A stretch of 64,000 nucleotides of DNA, taken from contig NZ_JANZXB010000007.1 of the NCBI RefSeq assembly GCF_025371035.1, forward strand, positions 62,001-126,000. The letters run 5' to 3'. Positions 55,149 through 62,710 of this stretch are shown here, in pieces (positions within the stretch are counted from its first letter, which is position 1; each line of letters starts with the position of its first letter). The notes below the pieces were generated by a model. It made no database searches. It saw nothing but the letters and a program-made list of their open reading frames with translations, and was not told the origin of the DNA. Position numbers and translations under genes: made by a program. This DNA is from Sphingomonas sp. LC-1 (GTDB lineage: Bacteria > Pseudomonadota > Alphaproteobacteria > Sphingomonadales > Sphingomonadaceae).

Positions 55149-58100
55149 GCCTCGCCGTCCAGCATGGCGAGGATCGAGTTGCGCCGCGTCCGCCAAAGCC
55201 CCGCCGCATGAAGCGCCGCAAACCGCGCTTCCATCGCCGCTAGCGCCGCCGGGTTCGCCTGCGCCAAAAAGTCTCGCACATCGTCGCGCGCCAGCGTCGC
55301 ATCCCAGTACAGGTCGATCAGCGACGCAGGGACCATATCGGCCAGATGCGCGAAGCTGCCCAGATGGTCGAGCGTCGCCGCGATCTCCGCCGCGCCGCGA
55401 AAACCATGCGCCATCATCCCCGCGACCCAGCGCGGATGGGCGGCACGGGCATGGACGGTGCGGGCGATCTCCTCGGCCAGCGTCCGCGCCCTGGGGCTGG
55501 CCGGATCGCGCGTGTCGAGATGATAGAGCGACGCCGCCCCCTCACCCAGCGCCGCCCGCGCCGCCGCGAAGCCCGCCTGATGCGCGGCATAGTCCGCCGC
55601 CAGCAGCAGGTCGCTCTCGGGGAGGTCGTGGAGGTGGACAAAGGCCTGCGCCCCCGCCACCCGTGCCGCGATCCCCTCGGCATCGCGCCGGTCGCCATCG
55701 TCCAGCGCCGTCGCCGAGGCCGCGAGCCAGCTTTGCCCCGCTGCGATCCGCGCGGCCTCGTCATAACTTGCTTCGGGGTCGAGCCCGATGCCATAGCGCC
55801 CCGGTGCGGGGCCATAGACGCGCGGGGTCGCCTGCCCGACAAAGGGGTTCCATTCCGGTTCCTCGTCGCGCTGCCCCAGCGCGCGCACCGCCTGCCCGAA
55901 AAGGGCAACCAGATGCGGGAAGGCATCGCGGAACAACCCCGACACGCGCAGCGTCACATCGACGCGCGGCCGATCGAAGCGCATCAACGGCATCACCTCG
56001 AACCCCGTCACCCGCTCCGAGCGATGGTCCCATAGCGGCTCGACCCCGATCAGGTGGAGCGCCATGGCGAATTCCTCGCCCGCGGTGCGCATCGTTGCCG
56101 ATCCCCAGAGATCGACGATCAGGGTGCGCAGGTGATCGCCCTCCTCCTGCATGTGCCGCCGGATCAGTTCCTCGGCGAGCTTGACCCCTTGCGTCTGCGC
56201 GGCGCGGCTCGGCACCGCGCGGGGATCGATGGCGTAGAGGTTGCGCCCGGTCGGCAGCACATCGGCACGGCCCCGGTAGGGCGAACCCGATGGCCCCGCC
56301 GGAACGCGTTTTCCGTCCAGCCCCGCCAGCAGCCCGGCCCGCTCGACCGCGCCCTGTTCGCCACGCCCGAAGACATGGAGCCCCTCGCCGAATTGGCTGT
56401 CCTTCACGTCGCAGACAAAGGCGTCAATCCGGGCGAGCGGATCCTCCGCTCCCGCCAGCCCCAGCGTCTCGCCCAGCCCGACGCTGTCCGCCTCCTCCGC
56501 GATCAGGCCGCGCAGCCGGTCGCGGCGCGCGGGGTCGAGGCCATCGGCATTGGCATATTCGTCCAGCAACGCCTCCAGCCGCCCCAGCCCCGCGCCCGTC
56601 TCCGCCTGGACCAGCGCCGGAGGGACATGGCCAAGGGTGACCGCACCTAGGCGTCGCTTGGCCTGTGCCGCCTCACCCGGATCGTTGACGATGAAGGGAT
56701 AGAGGACCGGCCAGTCGCGAATCAGCGCTTCCGGCCAGCAGGCGTCCGACAGCGCGACCGCCTTGCCGGGCAGCCACTCCAGCGTGCCATGCGCACCGAC
56801 ATGGACCAGCGCGTCGATTCCCTGCGCACGCAGCCAGAGGTAGAAGGCGACGTACGAATGACGCGGACAGCGCGACAGGTCGTGATAATCCTCGCCCCGT
56901 GCGCTCGGTCGGCCGCGTTCGGGCTGCAGCGCGACGATCGCCTTGCCCAGCGTCAGGGCAGGGAAGCGGAAGGCGTCGCCCTCGACCAGCGGGTCCTGCT
57001 CGACCGCGCCCCAGCTTTCGAACAGATCGGCGCGCAACGCTTCGGGTAATGTGGAAAGTGCGTCGTGATACGCCGCCACCGGCCATGCGATGCGGTTGAC
57101 GAGCAACGCGGCGGGCAAATCCGACGGGGCTTCCACATCATAACCGGCCTCGCGCAGATCGGCGAGGATCGCTTGCGCCGAGGCGAAACCGTCCAGCCCG
57201 ACCGCATGCGCCGCCTGCCAATCCTTGCCCGGATAGGTGGACAGCAGGATGGCGAGCCGCCGCTTCGCCGCCGGGGTCGCGGCGAGCGTCGTCCAGCCCG
57301 TCACCCGGTCGGCGACCGCTTCGATGCGGCTCGATTCGGCGCGGTGAAGGCGCAACGCCACGTCGAAATCGGGGTCGCGCTCGCCCGGTTGCTTGAAGCT
57401 GACGACCCCCGCGAACAACCGTCCGTCGATTTCGGGCAGGACGACATGCATGGCGAGGTCGGCGGGTGACAGGCCCCGCGCCGAACCCGCCCAGCCCTCG
57501 CGGTCGCTGGTCGCGAGCGCGACCTGGAACACCGGCACGCCCGCACCGTCCAAAGGCGTGGCGTCGTCCTCGCCCCTGGCAGAGAAGGCGGTCGCGTTGA
57601 CGATCGCGGTCGGAGCCAGCGCCTCCACCCAGCGCGCAATCCAAGGCCCCGCCCCCTCGGCTTTCAGCGAAGGGACGAACAGCGCGACAGGATCAAAACC
57701 GCGTGTCGCCAAGGCGGCGTGAAGGGCGGCGATCGGCTCCAGATCGGCGGCGACCAGATAAGCGCGGTAGAAGATGATTAACACGCGGGGGCGGCCAGTC
57801 GTCAGCAGGGACGCGGCCGGACAGGTGACGTCTCCCGGCGACCAGCCGCCTACCGGCGCCACCGTGAAGCCACTCCCCCGAGCCATCGGGGTCGCGGACA
57901 ATTCCGCCAGCGCCAGGGCGGCGGCTTGTGCCCCGCCCGCATCGCACAGCGCGGTCAGCCGTCGCACCATCACGTCGTCCACCGTCGAGGCTGCCGACAG
58001 CCGTCGATCCTCGCGCCCGTCCGCCGCCAGCACCGCCAGCGCAATGCCGCGCTCGCGCGACAGCCGCTCAACCTCGCGCAGGCCATAGTCCCAATAGGCC

Positions 58101-58366
58101 GCGCCACCGATCAACCGGATCAGGATCGCCTTCGCATGCGCCAGCGTCTGCTCGACATAGGTGTCGACCGACAGCGGATGGACCAGGGCCGCCAGATTGG
58201 CGAGCCGCAGCGACCAGCTGAAACCGCCCGCCCGCCAGCCCGCCGCAAAGGCGCTCAGGTCGCTGTCGGAAAAGGACAGCACCACCACGTCACCGGGGCG
58301 TTGCCCCAGATCCTGCGGAACCGCCTGTTCCTCCAGCCCATGGCTCTCGCGAAAGACGAGATGCAC
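55145..58366 (-). CDS. cobN: Aerobic cobaltochelatase large subunit
   Basis: 1073 aa, Mg-chelatase H-family protein that binds hydrogenobyrinate a,c-diamide and inserts cobalt with the help of the CobS-CobT ATPase. Recognised by LIIFYRAYLVAADLEPI-like and VHVGAHGTLEWLPGKAVALS (His-rich metal region), PFIVNDPGEAAQAKRR, and FGRGEQGAVERAGLL. Length is within the CobN range. CobS and CobT chelatase genes are not in this window. Follows cobW by 5 bp. Confidence 0.96.
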   Translation of the reverse strand: MHLVFRESHGLEEQAVPQDLGQRPGDVVVLSFSDSDLSAFAAGWRAGGFSWSLRLANLAALVHPLSVDTYVEQTLAHAKAILIRLIGGAAYWDYGLREVERLSRERGIALAVLAADGREDRRLSAASTVDDVMVRRLTALCDAGGAQAAALALAELSATPMARGSGFTVAPVGGWSPGDVTCPAASLLTTGRPRVLIIFYRAYLVAADLEPIAALHAALATRGFDPVALFVPSLKAEGAGPWIARWVEALAPTAIVNATAFSARGEDDATPLDGAGVPVFQVALATSDREGWAGSARGLSPADLAMHVVLPEIDGRLFAGVVSFKQPGERDPDFDVALRLHRAESSRIEAVADRVTGWTTLAATPAAKRRLAILLSTYPGKDWQAAHAVGLDGFASAQAILADLREAGYDVEAPSDLPAALLVNRIAWPVAAYHDALSTLPEALRADLFESWGAVEQDPLVEGDAFRFPALTLGKAIVALQPERGRPSARGEDYHDLSRCPRHSYVAFYLWLRAQGIDALVHVGAHGTLEWLPGKAVALSDACWPEALIRDWPVLYPFIVNDPGEAAQAKRRLGAVTLGHVPPALVQAETGAGLGRLEALLDEYANADGLDPARRDRLRGLIAEEADSVGLGETLGLAGAEDPLARIDAFVCDVKDSQFGEGLHVFGRGEQGAVERAGLLAGLDGKRVPAGPSGSPYRGRADVLPTGRNLYAIDPRAVPSRAAQTQGVKLAEELIRRHMQEEGDHLRTLIVDLWGSATMRTAGEEFAMALHLIGVEPLWDHRSERVTGFEVMPLMRFDRPRVDVTLRVSGLFRDAFPHLVALFGQAVRALGQRDEEPEWNPFVGQATPRVYGPAPGRYGIGLDPEASYDEAARIAAGQSWLAASATALDDGDRRDAEGIAARVAGAQAFVHLHDLPESDLLLAADYAAHQAGFAAARAALGEGAASLYHLDTRDPASPRARTLAEEIARTVHARAAHPRWVAGMMAHGFRGAAEIAATLDHLGSFAHLADMVPASLIDLYWDATLARDDVRDFLAQANPAALAAMEARFAALHAAGLWRTRRNSILAMLDGEA

Positions 58367-58371
58367 GCGCG

Positions 58372-59409
58372 TTAGCCCTTCAGCACACCCTCGATCGCGG
58401 CGCGGTCGATCCGATCATGCTCGGCGATGACGACCAGACGGGTGCCGCGCGGCTCGCCCGCACCCCAGGGACGGTCGTAGCTGGTGCGCACCCGGCGACC
58501 GACCGCCTGGACCAGCAGCCGCATCGGCTTGCCCGCGACCGCCGCATAACCCTTTACCCGCAGGATATCCTGCTGCTCGGCGAGCGTCACGATGCGCGCG
58601 GCGATCGCCTCGGGGCTCTCCACCTCACCCAGCATTACCGAAATGCTGTCGAAATCGTCATGCTCGTGATCGTCCGCGCCGTCATGGTGCGAGGGGCGCG
58701 CGGCGATGTCGTCCTCGGCGGCGGCCTCCAGGCCCAGCACGATCTCGGCGGAGACGATGCCGTCGACCGCCTCGACCATGGGCAGCGGGCGCGGGGCTTC
58801 GGCGGCAATGATCTCGCGCGCCTTGGCGACGCCCTCCGGCCCGGCGAGGTCCGCCTTGGTCAGCAGGACGAGGTCGGCACAGGCCAACTGGTCCTCAAAC
58901 ACTTCGGACAGCGGGGTCTCGTGGTCCAGGCTGGGGTCGGCGGCGCGTTGCGCCTCCACCGCGTCCAGATCGGGGGCGAAGCGGCCCGCCGCGACGGCCT
59001 CCGCATCGGCCAGTGCCACCACGCCGTCGACGGTGATGCGCGAGCGGATGGCGGGCCAGTCGAACGCCTTGAGCAACGGCTTAGGCAGTGCCAGACCCGA
59101 GGTCTCGATCAGGATATGGTCGGGGCGAGGCTCCATCGCCAGCAGCGTCTCCACCGTCGGGATAAAGTCGTCGGCAACGGTGCAGCAGATGCAGCCATTG
59201 GCCAGTTCGACGATATTCTCCGCCGGGCATTCGGGGATGGCGCAGCTTTGCAGGATGTCGCCATCGACGCCCAGCGTGCCGAATTCATTAACCACCACCG
59301 CCAGACGACGGCCGCCCGCGTTGCGGATCAGATGGCTGATGAGCGTGGTTTTTCCGGCGCCCAGAAAGCCGGTGACGATGGTGACGGGGACCTTGCTGAG
59401 GTCACGCAT
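58372..59409 (-). CDS. cobW: CobW-family GTPase / cobalt chaperone
   Basis: 345 aa from the ATG at 59409 (MRDLSKVPVTIVTGFLGAGK) with GGAGAA upstream. Walker A GFLGAGKTT (about 14-22), the metal-binding GCICC motif of the COG0523 family, ETSGLALP and LLTKADLA G-motifs. A His/Asp-rich stretch SHHDGADDHEHDD lies at about 242-254. CobW is thought to hand Co(II) to the chelatase; it immediately precedes cobN and follows riboswitch 2. Confidence 0.95.
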   Translation of the reverse strand: MRDLSKVPVTIVTGFLGAGKTTLISHLIRNAGGRRLAVVVNEFGTLGVDGDILQSCAIPECPAENIVELANGCICCTVADDFIPTVETLLAMEPRPDHILIETSGLALPKPLLKAFDWPAIRSRITVDGVVALADAEAVAAGRFAPDLDAVEAQRAADPSLDHETPLSEVFEDQLACADLVLLTKADLAGPEGVAKAREIIAAEAPRPLPMVEAVDGIVSAEIVLGLEAAAEDDIAARPSHHDGADDHEHDDFDSISVMLGEVESPEAIAARIVTLAEQQDILRVKGYAAVAGKPMRLLVQAVGRRVRTSYDRPWGAGEPRGTRLVVIAEHDRIDRAAIEGVLKG

Positions 59410-59601
59410 GCTATTTCTCCGCCGCGCCGGACGAGCGAAAGCGACATGGGGCCAATCGCCGGCGCGGTGACGGACGGGCGCAGTCGAATGCGTCCGCCCC
59501 GCGTGTCGGCGACCGATGCGGCCCCGGCCGCATGGCTTCGTCGCTCCCCGACGGAGAACCGTGCCCCGACCACCCCCTGGGTCCAGGCAAGAGCGACCAT
59601 G

Positions 59602-59782
59602 ACGCCGGCAGGTCTCCTGGCTCGCGGGTCGAAGCAAGGGGATGCGCCTTCCCGGATCACTCCAGTGGCCGTGCTTCACCAGAGCACCAGCATCGCTCGC
59701 TCACCGCTTACAGTTGCAGGGACAGCCGGGGATTTGCACCCCATTCCCGTTTCAAAGCCCCAAGGGGCACCGGCGCGATCTT
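59602..59782 (-). promoter_or_regulatory. Cobalamin riboswitch 2
   Basis: On the minus strand, from about 59782: GGCACCGG-type 5' stem, GGGAATGGGGTGCAAATCCC (59747-59728 region), CCCTGCAACTGTAAGCGG, and the B12 box GAGCCAGGAGACCTGCCGGC (about 59622-59603). It sits between the NiCoT stop and cobW and should control the long cobW-cobF operon. Confidence 0.94.
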
Positions 59783-59811
59783 CGGGACTTTTCAGTCCCG
59801 ATGTGCGGCAT

Positions 59812-60882
59812 TTATCCCGCCGCGCCGGGCTTGGCAATTCGCGCCTCCATCGCGGCGAACCCGCGCCAGCGATAGAGGAGGAAGCTGGCGCCCCAGCACA
59901 GCACGAACAGCCCGACGATGGCGAAGCCCAGCACGTTGAAATGCTCCGACAGCGCCCCGGCATAGCGGAACGGCCCCGCCGTCCAGCCGAACCGCTCGGC
60001 GAGCAGCGCGGTCGCCTGGATGCCGCCGATCACCAGCGCGACCAGCGCCGAGACCAGGGTGATCGTCATATTATAGTAGAGCTTGCGAAGCGGATGGACG
60101 AACGCCCATTCATAGGCGCCCAGCATCACCAGCCCGTCGGCCGTGTCGATCAGCGCCATGCCGACCGCAAATAATATGGGGAAGACCAGGATCGTACCGA
60201 GCGATATGCCGTCGGCGGCGTGCGCGCCCGACAGGCCCAGAATCGCGACTTCGGTCGCGGTGTCGAAACCCAGTCCGAACAGGAAACCCAGCGGTGCCAT
60301 GTGCCAGCTCCGCCGGATCAACCGGAAGAGCGGACGAAAGAGGCGCGACAGCGGCCCCTGCCCCGAAAACATCATGGCGGCGTCCGCCTCCGCCATCGGC
60401 TCACCCCGCGCGACGCGGCGGAATCGGGTCCACACGTCACGCAGGATGATCAGGTTCATGATCGCGATCGCGAACAGGAAGCTGGCCGAGACGATCGTGG
60501 CGATGGTCCCGCCACTCTGCCCAAAGGCCTCGAAATCGGCGAGCGTCGTGGCGGCGAGCGCGACCGTGGTCGCCGCGATCAGCACGATGGCGGAATGGCC
60601 GATCGCGAACCACAGGCCGACCGCAATGGGTCGCTGCCCGTCCTGCATCAGCTTGCGGGTGACATTGTCGATGGCGGCGATGTGATCGGCATCGACCGCA
60701 TGGCGCAGCCCCAGGCTATAGGCGAGCAAAGCGGTGCCGAGCATCAGGCTGTTGCCCGCGAACACGCTCAGCGCCCAGCCCCAGACGGCGATATTGACGA
60801 AAACCAGCGCGGCCATCAGCAGCGCGACCCGCTTCTTCAGCGGCAACCGGGCGCGCGGCGCTCCGGCATGATGGTAGGACAT
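59812..60882 (-). CDS. NiCoT-family cobalt/nickel permease
   Basis: 356-aa membrane protein with about eight helices. The signature HX4DH metal-selectivity motif is RHAVDADHIAAIDN (His61-His67), followed by WFAIGHSAIV and the second signature LGFLFGLGFDTATEVA. Start at 60882 (MSYHHAG), eight bases after GGGGG; an ATG at 60903 is also possible. It lies between riboswitches 3 and 2, so cobalt uptake for corrin synthesis is the likely job. Confidence 0.93.
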   Translation of the reverse strand: MSYHHAGAPRARLPLKKRVALLMAALVFVNIAVWGWALSVFAGNSLMLGTALLAYSLGLRHAVDADHIAAIDNVTRKLMQDGQRPIAVGLWFAIGHSAIVLIAATTVALAATTLADFEAFGQSGGTIATIVSASFLFAIAIMNLIILRDVWTRFRRVARGEPMAEADAAMMFSGQGPLSRLFRPLFRLIRRSWHMAPLGFLFGLGFDTATEVAILGLSGAHAADGISLGTILVFPILFAVGMALIDTADGLVMLGAYEWAFVHPLRKLYYNMTITLVSALVALVIGGIQATALLAERFGWTAGPFRYAGALSEHFNVLGFAIVGLFVLCWGASFLLYRWRGFAAMEARIAKPGAAG

Positions 60883-61057
60883 GGGTGATACCCCCGGCGT
60901 CATTGCGACAAGGGCCGAACTCCGCTGGCGCGGTCACCATCCCACCCCACGGACGCACGCCGGGCAAGATGGCCGATTCGTCTCGGCCGATGGGCGTCGC
61001 TCGCATGATACAATATATCCCAGCCATGACCATCCCCTGGATCGCAGCAAGAGCGAC
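60883..61057. other. Leader between riboswitch 3 and NiCoT gene
   Basis: About 175 bp with no gene. It presumably holds the expression platform of riboswitch 3. I did not identify a clear intrinsic terminator within it. Confidence 0.4.
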
Positions 61058-61242
61058 TCGCACCGGCAGGTCTCCTGGCTTGCGGGTCGAAGCAAACGCG
61101 ACACGGCCTTCCCGGATGGCTCCAGTGGCTGTCCCCTATTGCAGGGACCGGCATCGCTCGCTCACCGCTTACAGTTGCAGGGACAGCTAGGGATTTTCAC
61201 CCCATTCCCGTTTCAAGCCCCGAAGGGCACCGGCGCGATTGA
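61058..61242 (-). promoter_or_regulatory. Cobalamin riboswitch 3
   Basis: Minus-strand aptamer strongly similar to riboswitch 2: GGGAATGGGGTGAAAATCCC, CCCTGCAACTGTAAGCGG, and the B12 box GCCAGGAGACCTGCC (about 61080-61066). It lies about 180 bp upstream of the NiCoT start and should repress transporter production at high B12. Confidence 0.93.
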
Positions 61243-61348
61243 CCGGCGGCGGGCTGAAAGCCCTTGCCGGTCGGCATGGGGATAGTCTGCGGCGGATGGA
61301 GGCGCAAACCGCTTTATCGGGCCGGACGCTCGGCTTAATCCGGATCAC

Positions 61349-61924
61349 ATGGTGGATGTGAGAAGATGGCGCCGCTGGGCACCTGCGGCGGCGTGCTTGG
61401 TCGCGGCCTGTTCGGGCGGCAATTACCGGCCGGTCAGCGATTATCCGGTGCGGATCGGCAAACCCTATTCGGTGCGCGGCGTCACCTATGTCCCCGCCGA
61501 GGACGCGACCTATGACATGCTCGGCTATGCCAGTTGGTATGGCAGCGAATCGGGCAAGCGCACCGCGAATGGCGAGCGCTTCCGCCCCGGCTGGGCGACG
61601 GCGGCGCACACCACCCTGCCGCTGCCCAGCTATGTCGAGGTGACGGCATTGGACACGGGGCGGCGGATCATCGTGCGGATCAATGATCGCGGGCCGTTCG
61701 CCGGGTCGTCGCGGATCATCGACCTGTCGCGCGGCGCGGCCGAACAGCTCGGCCTGCGCGCGGTGGGCAAGGCGGCGGTACGGGTGCGGCGGGTGGAGCC
61801 GGACGAGAAGGACCGCGAACGCCTGCGCCACGGCAAGGCGGCGCGGCCGTTGCCGCCGGTATCGGATGCGGTGCGAGCGAATCTGCTGTCGCAGATCGCG
61901 GCGGCGGGCATGACGGTGCGGTAG
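61349..61924 (+). CDS. rlpA: RlpA-like septal ring lipoprotein / lytic transglycosylase
   Basis: 191 aa with a lipobox (CLVAAC, Cys21). The mature protein contains the double-psi beta-barrel of RlpA: GYASWYGSESGKRTANGE (catalytic Tyr/Glu region), TAAHTTLPLPSYVEVT and RINDRGPF with the catalytic Asp, then IIDLSRGAAEQLGL. No SPOR domain is attached; the C-terminal 45 residues are a basic helix. RlpA cleaves denuded glycan strands at the septum. It lies alone, reading away from the B12 cluster. Confidence 0.93.
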   Translation: MVDVRRWRRWAPAAACLVAACSGGNYRPVSDYPVRIGKPYSVRGVTYVPAEDATYDMLGYASWYGSESGKRTANGERFRPGWATAAHTTLPLPSYVEVTALDTGRRIIVRINDRGPFAGSSRIIDLSRGAAEQLGLRAVGKAAVRVRRVEPDEKDRERLRHGKAARPLPPVSDAVRANLLSQIAAAGMTVR

Positions 61925-61929
61925 ATGTC

Positions 61930-62011
61930 GTCATCCCGGCGAAGGCTGGGATCTATGCGTCCGACAGGACAAGGGGCGCCAACGGCCCCTGGCCTTAGCT
62001 GGGGCGACGAT
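61930..62011. repeat. REP-like paired hairpin element, copy 3
   Basis: Hairpin TCATCCCGGCGAAGGCTGGG (61931-61950) and an inverted, degenerate partner with GGCCTTAGCTGGGGCGACGA (61991-62010) follow the rlpA stop. Same family as the elements at 38397 and 46004. Confidence 0.65.
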
Positions 62012-62083
62012 CGGCATATGGCCCATAACGAAAGAGCAGGTTCTCACCCGCTCCGCCGTCATCTGCCAATTTTGGAAGAAGAT

Positions 62084-62160
62084 TGGTCGGGGCGACAGGA
62101 TTCGAACCTGCGACCCCCACACCCCCAGTGTGATGCGCTACCAGGCTGCGCTACGCCCCG
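62084..62160 (-). tRNA. tRNA-Pro (anticodon GGG)
   Basis: 77 nt with encoded CCA. Acceptor stem CGGGGCG (62160-62154) pairs with CGCCCCG; D-stem GCGC/GCGC; anticodon stem TCACA/TGTGG with loop CTGGGGG, giving anticodon GGG; T-arm GCAGGTTCGAATCCTGT. One T-G pair closes the anticodon stem. Reads codon CCC (and CCU by wobble). Confidence 0.97.
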
Positions 62161-62352
62161 ACCGAGCGGCGGCCTCTAGGCGGGTTTTCCGTGGGATGCA
62201 AGCCTTGATGTTGCAATGGCCGCCACCCCACATCGGGCTCTCCATTGCGCCTGTCCGCCTGCGATGGTAGCGGGCAGGCTATCCGACATGGGGGCTGGTC
62301 GATCGTTCGCGGTCGGCGGGTGCCCGTGCCCATTCAGCATAGACGGGTCCGA
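62161..62352. other. Spacer between tRNA-Pro and yajC
   Basis: About 190 bp with no gene on either strand. It should contain the promoters for the divergent tRNA (-) and yajC (+), but I see no convincing consensus elements. Confidence 0.4.
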
Positions 62353-62703
62353 ATGTTCATTCCCTTCACCGCCCCAGTCGCCGTGATGGCTGCCGCAACC
62401 GGCACCGCCGCATCGAGCGGAGCCGCCTCGTTCCTCAGCCTCGCGCCGCTGCTCCTCGTATTCGTCGTCTTCTATTTTCTGATGATCCGCCCGCAACAGC
62501 GCCGCATGAAGACGCTGCAGGCCGCAGTCGAGGGGGTCAAGAAGAACGATCAGGTCACCACGGCGGGCGGCATCGTCGGCAAGGTGACCCGCGTCGAGGA
62601 CGCGCTGGTCGAGGTCGAGATCGCGCCGAACGTTCGCGTCCGCGTGGTCAAGGCGACGCTGACCGACGTGGTCGATCCCACCGCCAAGCCCGCGAACGAC
62701 TGA
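62353..62703 (+). CDS. yajC: Preprotein translocase accessory subunit YajC
   Basis: 116 aa from the ATG at 62353 (MFIPFTAPVAVMAAAT); the frame is open further upstream without similarity. One membrane helix (APLLLVFVVFYFLMIRPQQRRMK) is followed by the conserved cytosolic part NDQVTTAGGIVGKV and VRVVKATLTDV. It associates with SecDF at the SecYEG translocon. It is 7 bp before secD, as in most bacteria. Confidence 0.96.
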   Translation: MFIPFTAPVAVMAAATGTAASSGAASFLSLAPLLLVFVVFYFLMIRPQQRRMKTLQAAVEGVKKNDQVTTAGGIVGKVTRVEDALVEVEIAPNVRVRVVKATLTDVVDPTAKPAND

Positions 62704-62710
62704 ACCTTCG

